The position numbers and the translations under genes are program-made. The notes under the pieces are model-generated. The model was not told the origin of the DNA, ran no database searches, and worked only from the letters and a program-made list of their open reading frames with translations. Of a stretch of DNA of 5,229 nucleotides, positions 1-5,079 are shown one piece after another. Positions within the stretch are counted from its first letter, which is position 1. Each line of letters begins with the position of its first letter. Source of the DNA: Methylococcaceae bacterium (GTDB taxonomy: Bacteria; Pseudomonadota; Gammaproteobacteria; Methylococcales; Methylomonadaceae). Where the stretch lies: contig CANNLO010000346.1 of the NCBI GenBank assembly GCA_947505055.1, forward strand, positions 1 through 5,229. Reading direction: 5' to 3'.

Positions 1-56
1 ATGAATTGTTGATACACATCATTAATGGCTTTTTCGGTAAAATCGATCTTTAGCAT
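1..56 (-). CDS. N-terminus of a probable IS630-family transposase (partial)
   Basis: Only the first 18 codons are present, starting at the ATG at 56-54 and running off the left edge. The peptide begins MLKIDFTEKAINDVYQQF. From memory, this resembles the start of the helix-turn-helix N-terminal protein of IS630-type transposases, which often opens with Leu-Lys-Ile-Asp-Phe-Thr-Glu. An in-frame stop at 86-84 limits the upstream extent, and no other start codon lies between it and the ATG. There is no good Shine-Dalgarno, but a TATAAT sits about 27 bp upstream. If correct, the product would bind the element ends and help catalyse cut-and-paste transposition into TA sites. With so few residues, the family call rests on recall of the opening motif and on the position beside an interrupted gene. 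Confidence 0.4.
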   Translation of the reverse strand, partial: MLKIDFTEKAINDVYQQF

Positions 57-82
57 GTCAGGTTTTGCGGTTAAATCTGGGT

Positions 83-110
83 ATTATACCCCCTCTGTAT
101 TTTCCGCAAA
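83..110 (-). promoter_or_regulatory. Putative promoter of the leftward transposase ORF
   Basis: On the minus strand a perfect TATAAT occupies 88-83. A weak -35 candidate, TTTGCG, lies at 110-105 with a 16-bp spacer. The -10 box is well placed for the ATG at 56. Only the -10 is convincing. Confidence 0.3.
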
Positions 111-128
111 TTTGACCAGTCGGAGTAT

Positions 129-509
129 AACATTGTCATTTATGTAATTAAACGTCGTCCGCTTGAAGTTTTAAATACCTTTAATGAACATGCCGGGCAG
201 CTGGCTATCTCTTCGATCACTTTGGCCGAGTTGCTTTATGGTGTTGAAAAAAGTAGCCGACCTGAGCATAACAGACGCCAGGTTGAAGACTTTGTCTCAC
301 GCCTTGATGTTTTGGACTATACCGCAAAAGCCGCCTCGCATTATGGAGATATACGCGCTTTGCTGGAACAGCAAGGCAATATAATAGGCGTCAATGATTT
401 GCATATTGCCGCCCACGCCCGTAGTGAAGGTTTGATTTTAGTCTCGAATAATTTAAAAGAATTTGAGCGGGTTGAAGCTCTACGCTTTGAAAATTGGGTG
501 CTTAACTAA
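129..509 (+). pseudogene. vapC: vapC-type PIN-domain toxin, 5' end lost to an insertion
   Basis: VapC toxins are PIN-domain ribonucleases, typically about 130 aa, that cleave RNA and are held inactive by a VapB antitoxin. An open frame from codon AAC at 129 to the TAA at 507-509 matches the MvpT/VapC subfamily almost to full length. It runs NIVIYVIKRRP, then SSITLAELLYG with the conserved Glu at 228-230, then GVNDLHIAAHA with the conserved Asp at 396-398, then SNNLKEFERV near the C-terminus. The first PIN aspartate (Leu-Asp-Thr-Asn at residues 6-9) and the start codon are missing. In frame, the sequence upstream has no ATG, GTG or TTG before a stop at 72-74. The next in-frame start-like codon, TTG at 222, would remove the first quarter of the fold. 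No vapB lies upstream within the window. The toxin is therefore almost certainly dead, with its head presumably on the far side of the insertion sequence. Confidence 0.85.
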
Positions 510-598
510 TTGCCAGGTAACCATCTATAGGGCCGCCAATAGCTAGCGTATTGCGCCAAATGGAGTACAGTGTAACTTTGGGACATTAAACCTATTTT

Positions 599-631
599 GG
601 TGTATTGTTTATCGCATCTTTACACAAGGAG
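599..631 (+). promoter_or_regulatory. vapB leader: ribosome binding site and possible operator
   Basis: AAGGAG at 626-631 lies 6 nt before the ATG at 638 and is a strong Shine-Dalgarno, which fixes the vapB start. Upstream, GTGTA (600-604) and TACAC (621-625) form an inverted repeat with a 16-nt centre. VapBC complexes usually repress their own promoter at such palindromes, so this is a possible operator. I see no clear -10/-35 pair. The ribosome binding site is certain enough; the operator is speculative. Confidence 0.4.
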
Positions 632-637
632 AATCCC

Positions 638-822
638 ATGCGCACCAATATCATGATTGATGACATTTTAATGGCCGACGTTTTAAAAGCGACCGGAGCA
701 AAATCGAAGCGCGAAGCGGTAGAACTTGGTTTAAAAACCTTACTGATGTTAAAGCCATCAAAGCGTTTAAAGGCCAATTAAAATGGGAAGGTGATTTAGA
801 GAAAATGAGGACGGATCATTGA
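638..822 (+). pseudogene. vapB: vapB-type antitoxin, frameshifted
   Basis: VapB antitoxins of this group are small (about 60-70 aa) proteins that bind and block VapC and repress the operon. From ATG 638 the frame reads MRTNIMIDDILMADVLKATG and on through SKREAVELGLKTLLMLK, the typical DNA-binding N-terminal half. It then stops at 779-781 after 47 codons. The expected toxin-binding C-terminus (IKAFKGQLKWEGDLEKMRTD) is present, but in the frame one base back, from about 751 to the TGA at 820-822. A deletion not divisible by three near 750-756 would explain both the frame change and the slightly short linker. The ancestral stop overlaps the TTG start of the following vapC, as in intact vapBC operons. 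As it stands, a toxin-binding tail cannot be made without frameshifting, so I call it broken. A sequencing or assembly error cannot be excluded from one sequence. Confidence 0.8.
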
Positions 823-932
823 TTCTGGTCGATTCAAGTGTCTGGATCGACTTTTTTAATGGAAGTATTCTTTTTTCCAAAAAAACCGGGTGGGATATGC
901 GAAGGAAAGGAGACGTATTATTTCGCGACTGA
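819..932 (+). pseudogene. vapC: vapC-type toxin, truncated after the first strand
   Basis: The frame starts with TTG at 819, overlapping the ancestral vapB stop, with AGG at 808-810 as ribosome binding site. Codons 1-15 (MILVDSSVWIDFFNG) are a textbook VapC N-terminus: they carry the first catalytic PIN aspartate (codon 831-833) followed by SSVWIDFF. After about 863 the resemblance ends. The frame continues for 22 unrelated codons to a TGA at 930-932. The other PIN acidic residues and nearly the whole ~130-aa fold are absent, so no ribonuclease can be made. This toxin belongs to a different VapC subgroup (Val-Asp-Ser-Ser) from the one at 129-509 (Asp-Thr-Asn), so the two are not halves of a single gene. 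Confidence 0.75.
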
Positions 933-965
933 TGAGTTTCGGAGGGGGCGAAGCATCCTATTACC
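864..965. other. Unassigned junction between vapC remnant and tusC
   Basis: This ~100-base stretch matches neither the missing body of vapC nor, as far as I can see on the minus strand, a tusB gene. It contains a T6-CC-A7 inverted repeat at 871-885 whose loop is too small for a good terminator, and a purine-rich run around 900-915. A short TTCG/CGAA inverted repeat at about 939-953 is a weak hairpin candidate downstream of tusC. No terminator is convincing. It marks a rearrangement breakpoint. Confidence 0.4.
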
Positions 966-1322
966 CTACCCCGCAAACACCACATCAAACCGCTTCAACA
1001 AACCGGCTATGTCTTTTCGGTAAAACGCCTGTACTGGCAAACATAAATCAGTTGGCTTTAACCCTCGCTCTTGCAAGGACTCAACTTCAGTATAGATATC
1101 ATTAACATCATAAATTTCCAGCGCTTTAAAAATGGCTGACGTATCTTTCATGCCAACACTTTCAGGATTTTGATTCTTCTTAAGCTGAAATACGCCATCA
1201 TCCAGCAACAATAGGCTAACCTGCTGATCAAAAGCAGCGGTCGTCAAAATTATATCCAGCATTTCCTGAACTTGAGCACCGCTATGAGGCGGTTTACGCA
1301 GTACAAATAAATAACGTTTCAT
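966..1322 (-). CDS. tusC: TusC, sulfur relay subunit (DsrF-like)
   Basis: TusC is a DsrE/DsrF-fold subunit of the cytoplasmic TusBCD complex, which passes persulfide sulfur from TusA to TusE for 2-thiouridine synthesis at tRNA wobble position 34. The homologous DsrEFH acts in sulfur oxidation. The 118-aa product closely matches the ~119-aa E. coli protein in layout: KRYLFVLRKPPHSG at the start, LLLLDDGVFQLKKNQNPES mid-protein, then SAIFKALEIYDVNDIY, LQERGL, and a YDV-like FDVVFAG end. I chose the ATG at 1322 over an in-frame TTG at 1334 because it matches the family N-terminus and follows GGGTGA at 1332-1327, although the 4-nt spacing is short. It lies 4 nt after tusD, so translation is probably coupled. 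tusB would be expected next and is not found. The gene is intact at both ends. Confidence 0.88.
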   Translation of the reverse strand: MKRYLFVLRKPPHSGAQVQEMLDIILTTAAFDQQVSLLLLDDGVFQLKKNQNPESVGMKDTSAIFKALEIYDVNDIYTEVESLQERGLKPTDLCLPVQAFYRKDIAGLLKRFDVVFAG

Positions 1323-1326
1323 AGTT

Positions 1327-1716
1327 TCACCCAAAGACGATAAAGCGGTCGGCTTCCAGTGTCGCTTCTACCAATTGTCCTAAACCGGAAATCCGAAAAC
1401 CTTCGGCCAGATCATTATCATTTTTACCCTGCCGTTTGGCCTCGTCGCTACATAACAAACCACGTCTTTGCGCCGCAGATATGCACACTACTAAATCGAT
1501 CTGATGCAAGCCTGCCAACTCGCTCCATTGCGCGGCGAACTGAAGTTCATCATCCGGTGGCGTCGCGTATTTGAACGCATGGTGAATACCGTCATAATAA
1601 AAAAACACTCTAAAGACTTGATGACCTTGCACCAACAGGGCATTGATAAATTCATACGCGGTGTAACCGGCATTGGATTGATAAGGGCTGGAGTTGACTT
1701 GAATGGCAAATTTCAT
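1327..1716 (-). CDS. tusD: TusD, sulfurtransferase subunit (DsrE-like)
   Basis: TusD is the sulfur-carrying DsrE-family subunit of the TusBCD (DsrEFH) complex; in E. coli its Cys78 receives persulfide sulfur from TusA. This 129-aa protein has that cysteine at the same number, Cys78, in LVVCISAAQRRG. Other family marks are the N-terminal MKFAIQVNSSPY, GHQVFRVFFYYDGIHHA (residues 31-47), and the end GFRISGLGQLVEATLEADR. The presence of the active cysteine argues for a working sulfur carrier. The ATG at 1716 is supported by family length. No recognisable Shine-Dalgarno precedes it; the 20-nt gap after cysZ is AT-rich, so translation may rely on coupling or on low structure. It could serve tRNA thiolation or, with DsrC-type partners, sulfur oxidation. 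No partner in the window decides between these, and without Dsr reductase genes tRNA modification is the default. Confidence 0.9.
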   Translation of the reverse strand: MKFAIQVNSSPYQSNAGYTAYEFINALLVQGHQVFRVFFYYDGIHHAFKYATPPDDELQFAAQWSELAGLHQIDLVVCISAAQRRGLLCSDEAKRQGKNDNDLAEGFRISGLGQLVEATLEADRFIVFG

Positions 1717-1736
1717 TTGATTTTAAGATTGAAAAC

Positions 1737-2456
1737 TTAATCCAGCTTGATCTCTTTAAAATACAGAGTAGCCCCAATCACCGCAGCTGGAGCGACGATG
1801 ATATTCAGAACCGGAATGGTCAAGCCCAATACCGCCAAACCACCAAAGCTTAAGGCGCCGAATCTGACACTTTTAACCAGGACTTTTTGTTCGGAAAATA
1901 AAACACCTTCGTTTTCCAAAGGATAGGCCAGATACTCCAGCGCCATGCCCCAGGCTCCAAACAAAGCCCATAAAAAAGGTGCAATGACATTGAGCCCCGG
2001 AATTATCGACAAAATCAACAACGGCAAAGCTCGGGTCACCAAATAGCCGATGCGTTTTGTTTCTGCAACCAAAACTTTAGCCAGAGGCTGTTCGACATTT
2101 TCCAGTGACTTTCCGTCAACCATAGCCAGAGTTTTTGCCGATAACTTACCGTAAAAAGGCGCGGCCAGCAAATTTGCTACTACTGAAAAGGTGAAAAAAC
2201 CGGCAATAAAAAAACTGACAAAAAATAGCGGCCACAAAACCCAGCTTAACCATTGCAACCAGCTTGGAATGAATTGATTAATCAGATCCGAAATATAAAA
2301 ATAGCCTAAGGTTAATGCGGCACTATAAAGCACCACATTGATTAACATAGGAATAATGATAAATTTGCGTAATTCCGGCTTGGCCAACAACGTTAGACCT
2401 TTAAATAAAAATCCGATGGCTAAAACCGGATTATTGCCTTTTTTATTAAATTGCAT
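1737..2456 (-). CDS. cysZ: CysZ, inner-membrane sulfate transporter (EI24 family)
   Basis: CysZ mediates sulfate uptake across the inner membrane, feeding assimilatory cysteine synthesis. The 239-aa product is close to the 253-aa E. coli protein and shares its landmarks: PELRKFIIIPMLINVVL (residues 27-43), SWLQWLSWVLWPL (65-77), the conserved ANLLAAPFYG (94-103), IIPGLNVIAPFLWALFGAW (151-169), EYLAYP (174-179) and a final IPVLNIIVAPAAVIGATL (214-231). Strongly hydrophobic segments lie at about 31-55, 66-98, 140-177 and 203-232. The IPGLN and IPVLN stretches look like an internal repeat of membrane hairpins. The ATG at 2456 sits inside the 3' end of mtnA (11-nt overlap) and has a good ribosome binding site, AAGGAG, at 2470-2465. 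It is very probably co-transcribed with mtnA. I see no CysB site or leader specific to it, so its link to sulfur starvation control is unknown. Confidence 0.9.
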   Translation of the reverse strand: MQFNKKGNNPVLAIGFLFKGLTLLAKPELRKFIIIPMLINVVLYSAALTLGYFYISDLINQFIPSWLQWLSWVLWPLFFVSFFIAGFFTFSVVANLLAAPFYGKLSAKTLAMVDGKSLENVEQPLAKVLVAETKRIGYLVTRALPLLILSIIPGLNVIAPFLWALFGAWGMALEYLAYPLENEGVLFSEQKVLVKSVRFGALSFGGLAVLGLTIPVLNIIVAPAAVIGATLYFKEIKLD

Positions 2457-3486
2457 TTTTCAAACTCCTTACGCCTTGCTCGGCGGGATTAAGTATTACG
2501 CCACGCTCAGTCACAATTGCTGAAATCAGTTCCGCCGGAGTCACGTCAAAAACCGGGTTCCAGGCACTGACCAGAGAATCCTCGCGGTTATAACAATCCG
2601 GCAATAGTTCATTAGGATTGCGCTGCTCAATCTCGATTTGGTCGCCATTGGCGATTTTCCAGTCTATGGTCGAAGTGGGCGCAACCACCATCAACTTTAC
2701 GCCATGCTGTCTGGCTAACACTGCCAAAGAATAAGTGCCGATTTTGTTTGCCGCATCGCCATTGGTCGCAATGCGATCTGCACCGACGACAATCCAATCA
2801 ATCGCACCGGATTTCATCAGCCACGCAGCAGCCGAATCGGCAATTAAAGTCGAAGCAATACCGTCTTGCGCCAACTCCCAAACAGTCAGTCTGGCACCTT
2901 GCAGCCAAGGGCGAGTTTCACCGGCATAAACATTGATAGCCTGTCTTTTGTAAACGCTACGAATCACACCCAACGCCGTACCATAACCACCGGTGGCCAG
3001 CGCGCCAGCGTTACAGTGTGTCATTACACCTTTTGCACCTGCCAAAACATCTGCTCCCAGCTCGCCCATTTTGTGATTGGCAGTAAGATCATCGGCATGA
3101 ATTTTTTCTGCGAACGCCAAAATAGCCACTGGCGGATTATTTAACTGCATGGCCAGCATCGCTTTCATTTGATCCAAAGCCCAAAACAAATTAACCGCCG
3201 TCGGTCTGGACTTTGCCAGCATGGCAATATCGGCCTCCACTTTTTGCCGCCAATGATTAGATTGGGCATAATGCTTACGCACCGAGAGCGCCACGCCATA
3301 AGCTGCAGCGATGCCAATAGCCGGTGCGCCACGAACTCGCATGCTGACAATAGCTTCGGTTATACCAAGCGCATCGGTATATTCATCATAAACAATCAGT
3401 TCTGGCAATTGACGCTGATCCAACACTCTTAAAGTATTACCGGTCCATTGCAAAGCTTGTACAGTTTCGTTATTTTGCATAGTCAT
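2446..3486 (-). CDS. mtnA: Methylthioribose-1-phosphate isomerase MtnA
   Basis: MtnA converts the aldose 5-methylthioribose-1-phosphate to the ketose 5-methylthioribulose-1-phosphate in cytoplasmic methionine salvage (EC 5.3.1.23). It belongs to the eIF-2B alpha/beta/delta fold family. From the ATG at 3486 the product is 346 aa, the usual length. Family motifs appear in order: VRGAPAIGIAAAYG (51-64), SRPTAVNLFWAL (93-104), MTHCNAGALATGGYGTALG (155-173) with catalytic Cys158, ETRPWLQGARLTVWEL (190-205), and VVGADRIATNGDAANKIGTY (233-252) with catalytic Asp237. I prefer ATG 3486, or ATG 3480 two codons later, over an upstream in-frame TTG at 3519, which would add an unlikely leader peptide lying over the promoter. 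No clear Shine-Dalgarno is visible. It is the first gene of the run with cysZ, tusD and tusC and is divergent from mtaD, its pathway partner. Confidence 0.95.
   Translation of the reverse strand: MTMQNNETVQALQWTGNTLRVLDQRQLPELIVYDEYTDALGITEAIVSMRVRGAPAIGIAAAYGVALSVRKHYAQSNHWRQKVEADIAMLAKSRPTAVNLFWALDQMKAMLAMQLNNPPVAILAFAEKIHADDLTANHKMGELGADVLAGAKGVMTHCNAGALATGGYGTALGVIRSVYKRQAINVYAGETRPWLQGARLTVWELAQDGIASTLIADSAAAWLMKSGAIDWIVVGADRIATNGDAANKIGTYSLAVLARQHGVKLMVVAPTSTIDWKIANGDQIEIEQRNPNELLPDCYNREDSLVSAWNPVFDVTPAELISAIVTERGVILNPAEQGVRSLKNAI
2465..2470 (-). promoter_or_regulatory. cysZ ribosome binding site inside mtnA
   Basis: AAGGAG lies 8 nt before the cysZ ATG and within the last codons of mtnA. 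It fixes the cysZ start and implies reinitiation or translational coupling across the 11-nt overlap. Confidence 0.75.
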
Positions 3487-3533
3487 TGTTTTATAAAAAG
3501 TTATAATTTGGCAACCCAATACAGGACTATTCT
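3487..3533. promoter_or_regulatory. Divergent promoter region between mtnA and mtaD
   Basis: The 47-bp gap holds two copies of the palindrome TTATAA, at 3491-3496 and 3501-3506, exactly 10 bp (one helical turn) apart. For mtaD, TATAAT at 3502-3507 is a good -10 box, giving a predicted leader of about 20 nt. No clean -35 lies at 17 bp. For mtnA on the minus strand, TATAAC (3505-3500) would give a very short leader; TATAAA (3495-3490) with TTGGGT (3519-3514, 18-bp spacer) would start transcription at the mtnA start codons. The region is too short for two fully separate promoters, so the divergent genes probably compete or are co-regulated. Exact start sites are inference. Confidence 0.5.
3523..3526 (+). 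promoter_or_regulatory. mtaD ribosome binding site
   Basis: AGGA lies 7 nt before the ATG at 3534. This supports that start, which also matches the usual N-terminus of the family. Confidence 0.6.
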
Positions 3534-4847
3534 ATGACAGTTGTCGATACACTTATCCACGCTCGCTGGATTATACCCGTTGAACCGGAATCCGTAACCC
3601 TCGAACACCATACGCTGGTAATCGAGGCCGGCAGAATTATAGACCTTCTGCCCACCACACTTGCGCTACAACAATATCAAGGCAACACCACAGAAAACCT
3701 TGAACATCATGCCTTACTGCCCGGTTTAATCAACAGCCATACCCACGCCGCAATGACCTTAATGCGTGGCATTGCAGATGATTTACCACTGATGGACTGG
3801 CTGCAAAACCATATCTGGCCGTTGGAACAAAAATGGATGAGTGAGGCCTTTATCAAAGACGGTACCGATTTAGCCATTGCCGAAATGATTCTGGGTGGAA
3901 CTACCTGTTTCAATGACATGTATTTCTTTCCTGAAATTACCGCTGCACAAGCCATACAGCATGGCATTCGCGCCAGTGTCGGCCTGATCGTCATTGATTT
4001 CCCGACAGTCTGGGCCGAAAACAGCGACGCTTATATTGAAAAGGGACTGGCTTTGCAGGATCAACTGCGACATCATCCGCTGATTTCAACACCGTTTGCA
4101 CCGCATGCTCCCTATACGGTATCGGATGAACCGCTGCAAAAAATAAAAACCTTGGTCGACGAACTGGAACTGCCAATCCACATGCATGTTCACGAGACAT
4201 TGTATGAGATCGAGCAAGAACAGGAAAAAACCGGAATGAGGCCTTTGCAAAGACTTTATGAGCTTAGCCTGCTCGATCCCTCCTTCATCGCGGTACACAT
4301 GACCCAATTAACCGATGATGAAATCGCTCAATTTGCCCAATCCGGTGCGCATATCGTGCATTGTCCCGAATCCAATTTAAAGCTGGCCAGCGGTTTTTGC
4401 CCCGTGGCCAAATGTCTCGCCGCTGGTATAAATGTCGCGTTGGGCACCGATGGTGCGGCCAGTAACAATGATCTTGATATGTTCGGCGAAATGCGCACGG
4501 CTGCATTACTTGGCAAAGCTGTTGCCGGTGACGCCAGCGCCATTCCGGCCATGACCGCATTGCGTATGGCGACGATCAACGGTGCAAAAGCCTTGGGTCT
4601 TGAGCAGGAAACAGGCTCGTTAAGCATCGGCAAGGCAGCCGATGTGATCGCCATTGATTTATCACAGCTTGAAACGCAGCCCTTATATTGTCCTGTTTCG
4701 CAAATTGTTTACGCCGCGAACCGTTCGCAAGTTACCGATGTCTGGGTCGCCGGGAAGCGCCTGCTAAAGCAGCGCCACCTGACTACAGTTAATATTGATG
4801 AATTAAAAATAAAAATTGCTGACTGGCAGCAGCGACTTGCAGGTTGA
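3534..4847 (+). CDS. mtaD: Methylthioadenosine/S-adenosylhomocysteine deaminase
   Basis: This TRZ/ATZ-type amidohydrolase deaminates 5'-methylthioadenosine to methylthioinosine and/or S-adenosylhomocysteine to S-inosylhomocysteine (EC 3.5.4.31/28). The product is 437 aa, normal for the family. Metal ligands and catalytic residues line up with the characterised Thermotoga enzyme TM0936: HTH at 69-71, His218 and Glu221 in HMHVHET, His255 in AVHMTQL, and Asp306 in ALGTDGAASNND. His191 in FAPHAPY and Glu98 in WPLEQK match substrate-contacting positions. The C-terminal SIGKAADVIAIDL and WVAGKRLL are the small beta-sandwich that closes amidohydrolases. Adjacency to mtnA favours the MTA role: deamination, then phosphorolysis of methylthioinosine, then MtnA. 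The same mtnA/deaminase neighbourhood is known in Pseudomonas aeruginosa (PA3169/PA3170). Related guanine, cytosine or chlorohydrolase enzymes share the fold, but context and motifs favour this call. Confidence 0.92.
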   Translation: MTVVDTLIHARWIIPVEPESVTLEHHTLVIEAGRIIDLLPTTLALQQYQGNTTENLEHHALLPGLINSHTHAAMTLMRGIADDLPLMDWLQNHIWPLEQKWMSEAFIKDGTDLAIAEMILGGTTCFNDMYFFPEITAAQAIQHGIRASVGLIVIDFPTVWAENSDAYIEKGLALQDQLRHHPLISTPFAPHAPYTVSDEPLQKIKTLVDELELPIHMHVHETLYEIEQEQEKTGMRPLQRLYELSLLDPSFIAVHMTQLTDDEIAQFAQSGAHIVHCPESNLKLASGFCPVAKCLAAGINVALGTDGAASNNDLDMFGEMRTAALLGKAVAGDASAIPAMTALRMATINGAKALGLEQETGSLSIGKAADVIAIDLSQLETQPLYCPVSQIVYAANRSQVTDVWVAGKRLLKQRHLTTVNIDELKIKIADWQQRLAG

Positions 4848-5079
4848 ATACTAAATAATCTTGTAAATATTCAACCAGAGATTGATACTTTAACTTTAAA
4901 TATGAAAGTTGCTTTTGAAATTGGCAGAGCTACAAAATATTCTCAAATCCAACCTTAAAGCCAAAAACAAGATAAGCCACAACTACAACCTAAATTAACC
5001 AATATCGAGTGATGATTGTTTATCCCATAGTCTATCTGTTCCAATCACCAAGTACCATTTTATAACCAGGTCAACGATA
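4848..5079. other. AT-rich spacer after mtaD, no assigned gene
   Basis: No convincing gene or rho-independent terminator was found in this 232-base spacer. The mtaD frame stays open for 36 further codons past its TGA, to a TAA at 4956-4958. It encodes a peptide containing NMKVAFEIGRATKYSQIQP, which could be chance or a decayed coding scrap. A weak dyad (GATTG near 5014 with CAATC near 5042) has a long loop and no T-run. A promoter for the gene at 5080 is expected in the second half, but I cannot place one with confidence. Confidence 0.4.

Larger units (their letters stand above)
1..128 (-). mobile_element. End of an IS630-type insertion sequence (partial)
   Basis: This is inferred to be one terminus of an insertion sequence that continues off the left edge. 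The recognisable vapC reading frame begins abruptly at about 129, and what precedes it does not resemble a vapC 5' end: no start codon, and the expected Leu-Asp-Thr-Asn becomes Ser-Glu-Tyr-Asn. A short ORF pointing left, with a TATAAT box, lies about 70 bp inside this boundary, as is usual for IS630 elements. IS630 family elements insert at TA dinucleotides, and the junction reads TATA at 126-129, which fits. The other terminus and inverted repeat are outside the window, so the exact end and the family are not proven. Confidence 0.45.

Noticed and set aside
184..384. Open frame of 66 codons with ATG start over the vapC remnant
   Set aside because: It is an out-of-frame shadow; the vapC frame carries all the family motifs.
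510..598. Minus-strand 26-codon frame with ATG at about 585, considered as a small gene
   Set aside because: No ribosome binding site and no resemblance to TusB or any antitoxin that I recognise.
743..760. Programmed -1 frameshift in vapB
   Set aside because: No X-XXY-YYZ slippery heptamer in the zero frame and no downstream stimulatory structure seen. A small indel explains it better.
871..885. T6-CC-A7 inverted repeat, considered as a terminator for tusC
   Set aside because: All A-T pairs with a two-base centre cannot form a stable hairpin with a usable loop, and it lies about 80 bp past the gene.
767..988. Minus-strand 73-codon frame, considered as a possible tusB after tusC
   Set aside because: It overlaps tusC, runs antisense to the vapBC remnants, and has no TusB-like sequence.
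3487..3519. Longer mtnA start at TTG 3519
   Set aside because: It would add 11 non-conserved residues, uses a rare start without a ribosome binding site, and covers the promoter region.
3707..4654. Several antisense frames of 70-110 codons within mtaD
   Set aside because: They are shadows of a well-conserved enzyme and have no motifs or ribosome binding sites of their own.
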